Shown here piece after piece: positions 1-7,805 of a stretch of 64,000 bases of DNA (position 1 is its first letter; each line of letters begins with the position of its first letter). This DNA comes from Pseudomonas botevensis. GTDB lineage: Bacteria > Pseudomonadota > Gammaproteobacteria > Pseudomonadales > Pseudomonadaceae. Both the position numbers and the translations under genes were made by a program. Below the pieces are notes generated by a model. It saw only the letters and a list, made by a program, of their open reading frames with translations, was not told the DNA's origin and ran no database searches. The stretch covers positions 233,157-297,156 of the forward strand of contig NZ_JAHTKI010000005.1 of assembly GCF_019145475.1 (NCBI RefSeq), read 5' to 3'.

Positions 1-7
1 CACCTGA

Positions 8-478
8 TTACGCTTGGCGCTCCGAGTAGGCCACCAGGGCCAGTGGCTTGACGCTGAGTGGCAGCTGAATCTGGCTCTGTCCGACCTGAAAGGCAAAGGC
101 TTCGATCAACGAGCATTGTTCGCTTTCGTCGAGGCTCAGTTGGCCAGTGTTGTGGTCGACCAGTTCCAGTTGCCAGGCCATCAGCGTGAAACAGTCTTTC
201 AACGCTGCCAGCGCTTGGGTATGAAGGTCGACGTGGTCCACCGCCTGGTTCAGCAACTGGTGAATGTGCAGCGAAAACTCGGAAACCGCCTCCAGCGCCA
301 GAGCTTTTGCCTTGTGCGCAAGTTTCAGGAGGGTGCTGAGCATGCAGTCGATGGCGTCCTTGTCGTTGCTGATCAATTGCAAATGGCTGAGGCATTCTTC
401 GGACTTGGCCAGGAGTGTTTCAGCCTCGGCAAGAAACTCGGGGAACCGCTGTGCCCAGTCTTTGTGCTCGTTCGGCAT
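8..478 (-). CDS. Conserved protein of unknown function, 156 aa
   Basis: I do not recognise this family. The protein is soluble, mostly helical and acidic, with no signal peptide or membrane segment. A histidine-bearing helix near residues 60-85 (ending FSLHIHQLL) gives a faint resemblance to a histidine-phosphotransfer helical bundle, but no HPt motif is clear, so this is only a thought. The ATG at 478 is chosen over a longer reading because GGTGGAG lies about 8 nt upstream and the extra 61 residues read like non-coding sequence. It is divergent from cheV, which begins 451 bp away, so a signalling link is possible but unproven. Confidence 0.6.
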   Translation of the reverse strand: MPNEHKDWAQRFPEFLAEAETLLAKSEECLSHLQLISNDKDAIDCMLSTLLKLAHKAKALALEAVSEFSLHIHQLLNQAVDHVDLHTQALAALKDCFTLMAWQLELVDHNTGQLSLDESEQCSLIEAFAFQVGQSQIQLPLSVKPLALVAYSERQA

Positions 479-709
479 GCTTATCTCCACCACGTCATGT
501 CTGATGAGGGAATGCCGTGTGTGCCGACGATCATGAACCGTCGTGAGATCGCGCCCCGGTGTGCAATGGCACGGACCTGGGGTTTCAAGAGGAGGTGTTT
601 CCACTGACCTGCGATCGCACACAATAGCCTGACTCCGTTCATGCAATGAGAATGGCGTCACATTAATGGCTATTGGATATTGCGAACATCAGGTTGGGCC
701 TGATTGTTA

Positions 710-726
710 CTAGGGGAATCCCCTAG
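710..726. promoter_or_regulatory. 17-bp perfect palindrome, possible operator
   Basis: CTAGGGG-AAT-CCCCTAG is a perfect 7-bp dyad around one central base. It lies between two divergent genes, 136 bp upstream of the cheV promoter and 232 bp upstream of the unknown gene. There is no T-run, so a terminator is unlikely; a binding site for a dimeric regulator is the simplest reading. I cannot name the regulator. Confidence 0.4.
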
Positions 727-861
727 GCGCAGGAACCTTCGGCGCAAACCGGGGTCGCGTCGGAGAGAATGTAGCAGATGATTTCACCGAGCCAGTAAAG
801 CATGATGTTAATGTGACATCAATGCCCGTTCATGGCATTTTGTTAGTGATTTGTGACGGGA

Positions 862-888
862 TCAAGATCTTCCGGATCCAGCCGATAA
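862..888 (+). promoter_or_regulatory. Sigma28 (FliA) promoter for cheV
   Basis: TCAAG at 862-866, a 14-base spacer, then GCCGATAA at 881-888 matches the Pseudomonas FliA consensus (TCAAG-N14-GCCGATA) at every position. Transcription should begin near 895, leaving a leader of about 35 nt before the cheV start at 930. Confidence 0.85.
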
Positions 889-929
889 CCCCCAATAGTG
901 AATTCATCAGTACAAGCCCAGGAGTCATG

Positions 930-1865
930 ATGGCCGGCATTCTCGACACGGTAGACCAACGCACGCAACTGGTGGGTGAGAATCGCCTGGAAATTCTCAT
1001 GTTTCGACTGGCAGGACGCCAATTGTTCGCGATCAACGTGTTCAAGGTTCAGGAAGTCCTGCAACTGCCGAAGCTGACCCTGATGCCCCAGCGTCACCCG
1101 TTCGTCTGCGGCGTGGTCAACCTGCGCGGGCAGACCTTGCCGGTGATCGACCTGTCCCAGGCCATCGGCATGCGTCCGCTGGTGCCGGGGCCGAACAGCA
1201 CGATCATCGTCACTGAATACAACCGTTCGGTGCAGGCATTCCTCGTCGGTGGCGTCGACCGCATCGTCAACATGAATTGGGAAGCCATCCTGCCGCCGCC
1301 GACCAGCGCCGGCCGCCAGCATTACCTGACCGCCATCAGCAAGGTCGACGATCAACTGGTGGAAATCATCGACGTGGAAAAAGTCCTCGCCGAAATCGTC
1401 CCGTACAACGCCAAGGTTTCCCGCGACAAACTCGACGATCCGGTGCTGGAGCGCGCCCGTGGCCGTGAAGTGCTGCTGGTGGACGACTCCAACGTTGCGC
1501 TGTCGCAACTGCGCGACACCCTCGGCCAGTTGGGGGTGAAGATGCACATTGCCAGCGACGGCCTGAAGGCGCTGAACATGCTCAAGGCCTGGGCCGACAC
1601 CGGGGTGAACATGACCGACAAGCTGTTGATGGTCTTCACCGACGCCGAGATGCCGGAAATGGACGGCTATCGCCTGACCACCGAAATCCGCAACGACCCG
1701 CGCCTGCGTGGTTTGTACGTGGTGCTGCACACTTCGCTGTCCGGCAGCTTCAACGATTCGATGGTGAAGAAGGTCGGTTGCGACAACTTCCTGTCCAAAT
1801 TCCAGCCGGACAAACTGGTCGATGTGGTGCGCCAGCGCCTGATGCTCGACGCCGTACCGGCCTGA
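930..1865 (+). CDS. cheV: Chemotaxis protein CheV (CheW-receiver fusion)
   Basis: CheV couples chemoreceptors to the CheA kinase and may act as a phosphate sink. The 311-residue protein has a CheW-like domain (residues about 15-165, with the typical 'VNLRGQTLPVIDL' stretch) followed by a response-regulator receiver (about 180-305; acidic pair VDDS, phospho-acceptor region VFTDAEMPEMDG, later HTSLSG and K of LSKF). The start at 930 follows AGGAG at 920-924 by 5 nt; an ATG at 927 is too close to that site, and an in-frame start at 813 lies upstream of the FliA promoter. It is monocistronic, ending at a strong hairpin terminator, and should be co-expressed with late flagellar genes. Confidence 0.93.
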   Translation: MAGILDTVDQRTQLVGENRLEILMFRLAGRQLFAINVFKVQEVLQLPKLTLMPQRHPFVCGVVNLRGQTLPVIDLSQAIGMRPLVPGPNSTIIVTEYNRSVQAFLVGGVDRIVNMNWEAILPPPTSAGRQHYLTAISKVDDQLVEIIDVEKVLAEIVPYNAKVSRDKLDDPVLERARGREVLLVDDSNVALSQLRDTLGQLGVKMHIASDGLKALNMLKAWADTGVNMTDKLLMVFTDAEMPEMDGYRLTTEIRNDPRLRGLYVVLHTSLSGSFNDSMVKKVGCDNFLSKFQPDKLVDVVRQRLMLDAVPA

Positions 1866-1868
1866 TAG

Positions 1869-1907
1869 CCGGTGGGAGCGACGGACTCGCTCCCACCGGT
1901 TTCTTTT
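1869..1907 (+). terminator. Rho-independent terminator after cheV
   Basis: A 12-bp perfect stem (CCGGTGGGAGCG at 1869-1880 with its complement at 1888-1899) closes a 7-base loop and is followed by TTTCTTTT. The stem contains the GTGGGAGC core of REP elements, so it may be REP-derived. Confidence 0.85.
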
Positions 1908-1971
1908 CAGTCTTTGATTCGCCCATGAAGCTCGTATAGGGTGGCGTTTTTGACCCACCAGGGAGCTGGCC

Positions 1972-2778
1972 ATGCTGCGTCTGAGCGCGCTTTATCGTTA
2001 CCCGTTGAAATCCGGCAAGGGCGAGGTCCTGCAAGGGATCGGCCTGGACAAACTGGGGCTTGAGGGGGATCGACGCTGGATGCTGGTGGACGAGGCCAGC
2101 GGACGTTTCCTGACCCAGCGCGCCGAAGCGAAGATGAGCCAGTTGTCAGCGCTGTGGAATGCCGACGGTGGCCTGACGCTCAGTGCGCCGGGGCATTCGG
2201 CGCTGGATATCGCCTTGCCCGAAAGCGATGCCGAGCTGCGTGGCGTGACTATCTGGCGCGACACCCTGCGTGTGCCGGATGCCGGTGACGAAGCGGCCCG
2301 ATGGGTCAGCGACTTCCTCGGCAAGCCGACCCGTCTAGTGCAAGTGCCGCTGGAGCGCGCCCGCACCACCCAGGCCGGATATGGCAAGGATGACGATCAG
2401 GTGGCGTTCGCCGATGGCTTTCCGTTGCTGCTGATTGGCGAGGCGTCGTTGCAACATTTGTCGCAGGAGGTCGGGCGGCCGCTGGAAATGCTGCGTTTCC
2501 GGCCGAACCTGGTGATCGAGGGCAGCGAAGCCTACGGCGAGGATGGCTGGAAGCGGATCCGCATTGGCGATGTCGAGTTTCGGGTGGTCAAGTCCTGCTC
2601 GCGCTGCATTCTTACCACGATCGATCCGCAGACCGGCGAGCGCAGCGCCGACCGAGAGCCGTTGGCGACCCTGCAGAAAACCCGCGCCGAGGCTGATGGT
2701 GCGATGTTCGGGCAGAATCTGGTCAACGACAGCAATGGTCGTCTGGAAGTCGGGATGGCGGTCGAGATCCTTGAATAA
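1972..2778 (+). CDS. MOSC domain protein (YcbX/mARC-like)
   Basis: MOSC proteins bind a molybdenum cofactor sulfide at a conserved cysteine and often reduce N-hydroxylated compounds. This 268-residue protein has the N-terminal MOSC beta-barrel (residues 1-120, starting LSALYRYPLKSGKGE) and the MOSC domain proper (about 125-265), including the expected cysteine region 'VVKSCSRCILTTIDPQTG' and the later 'FGQNL' loop. GGAG lies 5 nt upstream of the ATG. It lacks a C-terminal 2Fe-2S ferredoxin domain as in E. coli YcbX, so it would need a separate electron donor. It ends in a terminator shared with ppnP. Substrate unknown. Confidence 0.85.
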   Translation: MLRLSALYRYPLKSGKGEVLQGIGLDKLGLEGDRRWMLVDEASGRFLTQRAEAKMSQLSALWNADGGLTLSAPGHSALDIALPESDAELRGVTIWRDTLRVPDAGDEAARWVSDFLGKPTRLVQVPLERARTTQAGYGKDDDQVAFADGFPLLLIGEASLQHLSQEVGRPLEMLRFRPNLVIEGSEAYGEDGWKRIRIGDVEFRVVKSCSRCILTTIDPQTGERSADREPLATLQKTRAEADGAMFGQNLVNDSNGRLEVGMAVEILE

Positions 2779-2793
2779 TCGGTAACGGAAACG

Positions 2794-2827
2794 AAAATGC
2801 CCGTGTCCTTGGACACGGGCATTTTTT
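2794..2827. terminator. Bidirectional terminator between the MOSC gene and ppnP
   Basis: AAATGCCCGTGTCC / GGACACGGGCATTT forms a long perfect stem with a 2-base apex; A-run on the left and T-run on the right serve both convergent genes. Confidence 0.9.
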
Positions 2828-2846
2828 TGCCGCGAGAGCCGTGGGC

Positions 2847-3131
2847 TCAGCCGCGATACTCGCACAGGTAAGCGGTGTCGACCGCAACCTTAAGCTGGAA
2901 CTTGCTGTTGGCCGGGACGTTGAACTGGCTGCCGGCGGCGAAGGTTTCCCAGTCGTTGCTGTCTGGCAGCTTGACGGTCAGTGCACCGGAAACAACGTGC
3001 ATGATTTCACGCTGACTGGTGCCGAATTCGTATTCGCCCGGGGCCATGACGCCGATGGTCGCCGGACCGTCAGCGGTGCCAAAGGCGATCGACTTGACGG
3101 TGCCGTCGAAGTACTCGTTGACTTTAAACAT
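2847..3131 (-). CDS. ppnP: Pyrimidine/purine nucleoside phosphorylase PpnP
   Basis: PpnP (YaiE, DUF1255) is a small cupin that phosphorolyses several nucleosides to the base and ribose 1-phosphate. The 94-residue length and the motifs [15 protein letters not shown]42-containing '[16 protein letters not shown]' and the C-terminal CEYRG fit the family end to end. It is a cytosolic single-gene unit, convergent with the MOSC gene and sharing its terminator. Substrate range is inferred from the family only. Confidence 0.93.
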   Translation of the reverse strand: MFKVNEYFDGTVKSIAFGTADGPATIGVMAPGEYEFGTSQREIMHVVSGALTVKLPDSNDWETFAAGSQFNVPANSKFQLKVAVDTAYLCEYRG

Positions 3132-3200
3132 GGGCGATTCCTCGAAAAGGGCTAAAAAGGGCCGGCCAGTATGCCCAAGGCTTCCGGTGCCGTCACGCCC

Positions 3201-3743
3201 CTAAAGCGGTAGCACCAGCGGCAGCAGCCGCGCGGTATTGCGGGCGTCTTCCAGTGCCCGATGCTGCTGGCCGTTGAACTGCATGCCGGCCAGTTGCAGC
3301 GCGCCGTTGAGCCCCATCGGTCGTTCGAGGCGCCGGGCCTTGGCAAAGCGCTGTTTGAGATTCATGTGCGGGACACGGCTCAACGCGCTGTCGAGTTGCA
3401 GGCGCTGCCATTCCTGGAGCAACTGCCTGCGGTCGTAATCGCCCCAACTGGCCCAACCTTCGAGCCGCGTCTGGTGCTGGCCGAGCCAGCGCTCGAACGC
3501 CGGCCAGACTTCGCCCAGCGGTTGCGCGGTGTCGATGTTGGCCTGGGTGATGTGCGTCAGCTCCCGACAGAACGGCGTCAGCAGCGGACGGCGCGTCGGT
3601 TTGACGAAGCGTTGAAAGTGATCCTGTTCGCGACCGGCCCGATCCACCAGGGTGGCACCGATTTCGATGATTTCCATGTCCGTAACCGGCCAGCCACCTT
3701 CGTCGGTGGTGGCTTCCAGATCAATGACCAGCCAATGGGGCAT
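3201..3743 (-). CDS. DEDDh-family 3'-5' exonuclease
   Basis: The 180-residue protein is a single exonuclease fold of the DnaQ/ERI-1 group. Catalytic acids are visible as VIDLEAT (DxE, residues 7-9), WASWGDYDRRQL (about residues 97-108) and the H-x4-D motif in HRALEDARNT (about residues 161-170). It resembles the ERI-1/KapD-like 3'-5' exoribonucleases more than the epsilon proofreading subunit, because there is no polymerase-binding C-terminal tail. It stands alone between ppnP and atuF, about where atuG lies in P. aeruginosa. Substrate (RNA or DNA) cannot be told from sequence. Confidence 0.82.
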   Translation of the reverse strand: MPHWLVIDLEATTDEGGWPVTDMEIIEIGATLVDRAGREQDHFQRFVKPTRRPLLTPFCRELTHITQANIDTAQPLGEVWPAFERWLGQHQTRLEGWASWGDYDRRQLLQEWQRLQLDSALSRVPHMNLKQRFAKARRLERPMGLNGALQLAGMQFNGQQHRALEDARNTARLLPLVLPL

Positions 3744-3812
3744 CGCAGGGTTCCTGATATACGCGTTCTGATAGTCAGAGCGTAGTCAAACCTTGCGGAT
3801 GCGCCCGGCGAC

Positions 3813-5774
3813 TCACTCGACCTGCAACAGAACCTGACGATTTTTCACCTGATCGCCGACCTTGACCTGCACCCGCTTGAGTACGCCGTCGATGCCGGCC
3901 TTGAGCGGGTGCTCCATTTTCATCGCTTCCAGCACCACCAGCAGTTGCCCTTTGCTGACCGGGCTGCCTTCGCTGACCAGCACGTCGACAATGGCACCGT
4001 CCATCGGCGCCTTCAAGGTGCCGGAGCTGACGCTGCTCTGACTGCCGATCACCGCATGAGTTCGATCCACCAGCCGCAGGCTGCCGGGACGGGTGAACAA
4101 CCAGAGTTGTCCATCATCAAGACGATAGGCATGGCGTTGGCGCACACCGTCGATTTCCAGGAGGGCCGAGCGCTCGTCGTGGGCGAGCAGTTTGAGCGCC
4201 AGCGTGCGGTCGGCCACGCGCACCTCGAACGCGCCCTGCGCTCCGGCGAGCAGTTGCACGTTCCAGTCCTGATCTTCCAGGCCCAGCCGATACCGCAGCG
4301 GCACGCTGGCGGTGTTGCGCCAGCCGTTCAGTGGCGCGCGGTGCGCCTGGGCCGTGCCCTGATAAAACAGCAGCGCCGCGATGGCCAGTTCCTCGGCATT
4401 GGGCGCATACGCCTGCAGGCAAGGGTGATCGGCGAAGTACTGAGGGATGAAAGCGGTGCTGAATTCGCCACGGATGAATTGTGGATGTTGCAGCAGATGG
4501 GTCAGCAGGCGCTGATTGCTGTGCAGACCCAGCAGAACGCTGTCCTGTACCGCGCGCAGCAGTTTGCGCCGGGCCTCTTCGCGAGTCGCGCCGTGGGCGA
4601 TCAGTTTGCCGAGCATCGGGTCGTAGAACGCGCTGATCGACTGGCCTTCACGCAGGCCATGGTCAATCCGGGTGCCCTCGTGCAAGGCCGGCTCCCAGGC
4701 TTCGACCCGGCCGGTCTGCGGTAGAAAACCCTGTGCCGGATCTTCGGCGTAGAGGCGCACCTCCATGGCATGGCCGTTGAGTTGCACCTGATCCTGGGTC
4801 AACGGCAGCGGCTGTCCTTCGGCGATGCGTAATTGCCACGCCACCAGATCCTGCCCGGTGATCAACTCGGTCACCGGATGCTCGACTTGCAGGCGCGTGT
4901 TCATCTCCAGAAAGTAGAAGCGGCCACGGCCATCGAGCAGAAACTCCACGGTGCCGGCACCGACGTAGTTCACCGCCCGCCCGGCCTTGAGCGCCGCTTC
5001 GCCCATCGCCTGGCGCAGCTCGGCGGTCATGACCGGGCAGGGCGCTTCCTCGATGACTTTCTGATGACGGCGCTGGATCGAGCAGTCGCGCTCGCCGAGG
5101 TAAAGCAAATGCCCGTGGTGGTCGCCAAACAACTGCACCTCGACATGGCGCGGTTCGATCAGCGCCTGTTCGAGGATCAGTTCATCACTGCCGAAACCGT
5201 TCAGCGCCTCGGAGCGCGCCGTACGCAGTTGCGCCGGCAGTTCATCGGCGTTGTGTACCAGACGCATGCCACGTCCGCCGCCGCCGGCGCTGGCCTTGAT
5301 CATCAGCGGATAACCAATGCGTTCGGCTTCGCGCAGCAAGGTCGCATCATCCTGTTCGGCGCCTTGATAACCGGCAATGCACGGCACGCCGGCTTCAAGC
5401 ATGGCGATTTTCGACAGGCGTTTGCTGCCCATCAGCTCAATGGCCTCCGCGCTGGGGCCGATGAAGGTCAGCCCCGCTTGTTCGCAGGCGCGGGCAAACT
5501 CGGCGTTTTCCGAGAGGAAACCATAGCCGGGGTGGATCGCATCGGCACCGCTGCGCCGGGCGGCATCGAGGATGGCCGGAATATTGAGGTAGGACTGTTG
5601 CACCGGTGCCGGGCCGATGTTCACCGCTTGATCGGCCATCTGTACATGCAACGCGTCGGCATCGGCCTCGCTGAACACGGCGACGGTGCGATAGCCCAGG
5701 GCCTGGGCCGTGCGCTGGATGCGACAGGCGATTTCACCGCGATTGGCAATCAGGATTTTGTGGATGGCGGGCAT
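3813..5774 (-). CDS. atuF: Geranyl-CoA carboxylase alpha subunit (biotin carboxylase-BCCP)
   Basis: AtuF carries out ATP-dependent carboxylation of biotin for geranyl-CoA carboxylase; AtuC then transfers CO2 to cis-geranyl-CoA. The 653 residues comprise a biotin carboxylase (1-450: KILIANRGEIACRI at the start, the glycine-rich ATP loop ASAGGGGRGM near 165, the EMNTRLQVEH signature near 295), a linker domain, and a biotinyl domain with the AMKM lysine near residue 617. AGGAAAG lies 7 nt before the ATG. It is the last gene of the atu operon, 49 bp after atuE. Sequence alone could also fit methylcrotonyl-CoA carboxylase (liuD); the gene order with atuA-E decides for atuF. Confidence 0.88.
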   Translation of the reverse strand: MPAIHKILIANRGEIACRIQRTAQALGYRTVAVFSEADADALHVQMADQAVNIGPAPVQQSYLNIPAILDAARRSGADAIHPGYGFLSENAEFARACEQAGLTFIGPSAEAIELMGSKRLSKIAMLEAGVPCIAGYQGAEQDDATLLREAERIGYPLMIKASAGGGGRGMRLVHNADELPAQLRTARSEALNGFGSDELILEQALIEPRHVEVQLFGDHHGHLLYLGERDCSIQRRHQKVIEEAPCPVMTAELRQAMGEAALKAGRAVNYVGAGTVEFLLDGRGRFYFLEMNTRLQVEHPVTELITGQDLVAWQLRIAEGQPLPLTQDQVQLNGHAMEVRLYAEDPAQGFLPQTGRVEAWEPALHEGTRIDHGLREGQSISAFYDPMLGKLIAHGATREEARRKLLRAVQDSVLLGLHSNQRLLTHLLQHPQFIRGEFSTAFIPQYFADHPCLQAYAPNAEELAIAALLFYQGTAQAHRAPLNGWRNTASVPLRYRLGLEDQDWNVQLLAGAQGAFEVRVADRTLALKLLAHDERSALLEIDGVRQRHAYRLDDGQLWLFTRPGSLRLVDRTHAVIGSQSSVSSGTLKAPMDGAIVDVLVSEGSPVSKGQLLVVLEAMKMEHPLKAGIDGVLKRVQVKVGDQVKNRQVLLQVE

Positions 5775-5823
5775 GGTGGCTTTCCTGGAAGTGGGCGGTG
5801 AATGGATTGGCTTCCCACGGGGG

Positions 5824-6621
5824 TTACGAGGCCCACCGAGGCTTGCGCTTCTGCACGAACGCCATGGTTCCCTCGATTCCCTCAGCCCCCGTCACCGCCG
5901 CGCTGAACCACTGCGCCGCGTCATCCAGTAACTGGCTCGAAGGCTGGGCGGCACTGGCCAGCAGCAGTTTCTTGGTCATGGCATTGGCTTCGGGTGCGCA
6001 ACACAGAACGTGCTGCAGCACCTCATCCAGGCGTTCGGCCAGGGTTTGCGGATCCTCCTCGACAAAATGCACCAGCCCCATGCGTCGTGCGTGCGTGCCG
6101 TCGAAACGCGCAGCGGTCAGCGCCAGGCGCCGGGTTTCGGTGAGGCCGATCCGCTGCACCACGAACGGCGCGATCTGCGCCGGCAGCAGGCCGAGGCTGG
6201 TTTCCGGCAGGCCGAATTGCGCCTGATGATCGGCGATGGCGATGTCGCTGACACACGCCAGACCGAACCCGCCGCCAAGCACCGCCCCTTGCAGCACGGT
6301 GATCAGCACTTGCGGCGCGTGTTGTGCTTCTTCCAGCAGGGCACCGAAGGCGCGGTTCAACTCGCGATAGGCATCGGCGCCCCGGGTGCGGGCGCTGGCC
6401 ATGTCCTTGATGTCGCCACCGGCGCAGAAGTGCCCGCCGGCGCCGCTGAGCACCAGTGCGCGCACGCCTCTGTCGTCGCGCGCTGCCGCCAGCACGCTGC
6501 GCAGTTCCGCGACCATTTGCAGGCTCATGGCGTTGCGACTGTCGGGGCGATTGAGGGTGATGTGCAGCACGCCGTTATGGGATTCGAGCAGCAGCGTCTG
6601 GCAATCGGGCAGGGGGCTCAT
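5824..6621 (-). CDS. atuE: Isohexenylglutaconyl-CoA hydratase-type enoyl-CoA hydratase
   Basis: Crotonase-fold enzyme of 265 residues, expected to hydrate isohexenylglutaconyl-CoA, the product of geranyl-CoA carboxylase. The oxyanion-hole regions are visible as SGAGGHFCAGGDIKDM (about residues 59-74) and GAVLGGGFGLACVSD (about 109-123), with a downstream GLPETSLGLLP loop. The ATG at 6621 overlaps the atuD stop in an ATGA junction, which fixes the start and implies translational coupling; a longer in-frame reading upstream lies inside atuD. Function rests on family plus operon context. Confidence 0.87.
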   Translation of the reverse strand: MSPLPDCQTLLLESHNGVLHITLNRPDSRNAMSLQMVAELRSVLAAARDDRGVRALVLSGAGGHFCAGGDIKDMASARTRGADAYRELNRAFGALLEEAQHAPQVLITVLQGAVLGGGFGLACVSDIAIADHQAQFGLPETSLGLLPAQIAPFVVQRIGLTETRRLALTAARFDGTHARRMGLVHFVEEDPQTLAERLDEVLQHVLCCAPEANAMTKKLLLASAAQPSSQLLDDAAQWFSAAVTGAEGIEGTMAFVQKRKPRWAS

Positions 6622-7775
6622 TTCTTTTTCCCCGGCAGGATGCCCATCAGTTTGCAGATGATCCCCAGCATGATTTCGTCGGCGCCGCCGCCAATCGACA
6701 CCAGCCGCACGTCGCGGTAGGCGCGGGCCACCGGGTTGTCCCACATGAAGCCCATGCCGCCCCAATATTGCAGGCAACTGTCGCTGACTTCGCGGCCGAG
6801 GCGCCCGGCCTTGAGCTTGGCCATCGATGCCAGTCGCGTGACGTCCTGGCCTTTCACGTATTGCTCGGTGGCCTGGTAGACCAGCGCCCGCAGGCATTCG
6901 ATTTCGGTCTGCAACTCGGCGAGGCGGAAATGGATCACCTGATTGTCGATCAGCGCGTTACCGAAGGTCTTGCGTTCCTTGCAGTACTCGATGGTGCTGT
7001 CGACGCAATATTCCAGGCCCTTGATCATGTTTGCCGCGCCGAACAGCCGCTCTTCCTGGAATTGCAGCATCTGCATCATGAAGCCGGCGCCCTCATGGCC
7101 GATGCGGTTGCGCTGGGGCACGCGCACGTTGTCGAAAAACACCTGGGCGGTTTCCGAGCTGCGCATGCCGAGCTTGTCCAGGTGCGAGCTGAGGCTGATG
7201 CCGGGGCTGTTCATCGGCACCATGATCAGCGATTTGTTGACGTGCGGCTTGTCATCGGATGTGTTCGCCAGCAGGCAAATGAAGTCGGCGCTCGGCGAGT
7301 TGGTGATCCACATCTTGCTGCCGTTGATCACGTAGTCGTCGCCGTCCTTGCGCGCGGTGGTTTTCAGTCCGGCGACGTCGGAGCCGGCCCCGACTTCCGA
7401 GACGCCGATGCAGCCGACCTGTTCGCCGGTGATCGCCGGACGCAGGAACTCTTCGCGCAATTCATCGGAGCCGAAGCGGGCAAGGGCGGGGGTACACATG
7501 TCGGTCTGCACCCCGATCGACATCGGAATCCCGCCGCAATGAATGGTGCCGAATTCTTCGGCGGCGACGATCGAATAGCTGTAGTCGAGGCCCATGCCAC
7601 CGAACTTTTCCGGTTTGGAGATCCCCAGCAGGCCGAGGTCGCCGGCCTTGCGGAAGATCTCGTGGATCGGAAAACGCCCGGCCTTTTCCCAGGCCTCGAC
7701 GTGGGGGTTGATCTCGTGCTCGACGAATTGGCGGACGGTGCGGCGCAGTGCTTCGTGTTCCGGGGTGACGATCAT
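6618..7775 (-). CDS. atuD: Citronellyl-CoA dehydrogenase (acyl-CoA dehydrogenase)
   Basis: A 385-residue FAD-dependent acyl-CoA dehydrogenase thought to oxidise citronellyl-CoA to geranyl-CoA, feeding electrons to ETF. Family motifs: GCIGVSEVGAGSDVAGL (flavin/substrate region, about 119-135), KMWITNSPSADF, and the C-terminal QYWGGMGFM region with RDVRLVSIGGGADEIM. The catalytic base region falls in this last block. It lies 30 bp after atuC and is coupled by ATGA to atuE. Assignment to AtuD rather than isovaleryl-CoA dehydrogenase is by position in the cluster. Confidence 0.87.
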   Translation of the reverse strand: MIVTPEHEALRRTVRQFVEHEINPHVEAWEKAGRFPIHEIFRKAGDLGLLGISKPEKFGGMGLDYSYSIVAAEEFGTIHCGGIPMSIGVQTDMCTPALARFGSDELREEFLRPAITGEQVGCIGVSEVGAGSDVAGLKTTARKDGDDYVINGSKMWITNSPSADFICLLANTSDDKPHVNKSLIMVPMNSPGISLSSHLDKLGMRSSETAQVFFDNVRVPQRNRIGHEGAGFMMQMLQFQEERLFGAANMIKGLEYCVDSTIEYCKERKTFGNALIDNQVIHFRLAELQTEIECLRALVYQATEQYVKGQDVTRLASMAKLKAGRLGREVSDSCLQYWGGMGFMWDNPVARAYRDVRLVSIGGGADEIMLGIICKLMGILPGKKK

Positions 7776-7805
7776 TTTTTATTGTTCTCCTGAAATCCGT
7801 GGCAG

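Larger units (their letters stand above)
479..929. other. Intergenic region between the unknown gene and cheV
   Basis: No credible gene is seen in these 451 bases. They hold a 17-bp perfect dyad at 710-726 and a FliA-type promoter at 862-888, both listed separately. The reading frame that opens at 813 and runs into cheV would start upstream of that promoter, so the first 39 codons of that frame are taken as non-coding. Confidence 0.6.

Noticed and set aside
813..929. N-terminal extension of CheV from 813
   Set aside because: It starts upstream of a perfect FliA promoter and is unlike CheV; the start at 930 has a good ribosome site.
843..1973. Long minus-strand frame opposite cheV
   Set aside because: Shadow frame with biased His/Gln/Gly/Arg content; cheV on the plus strand is clearly coding.
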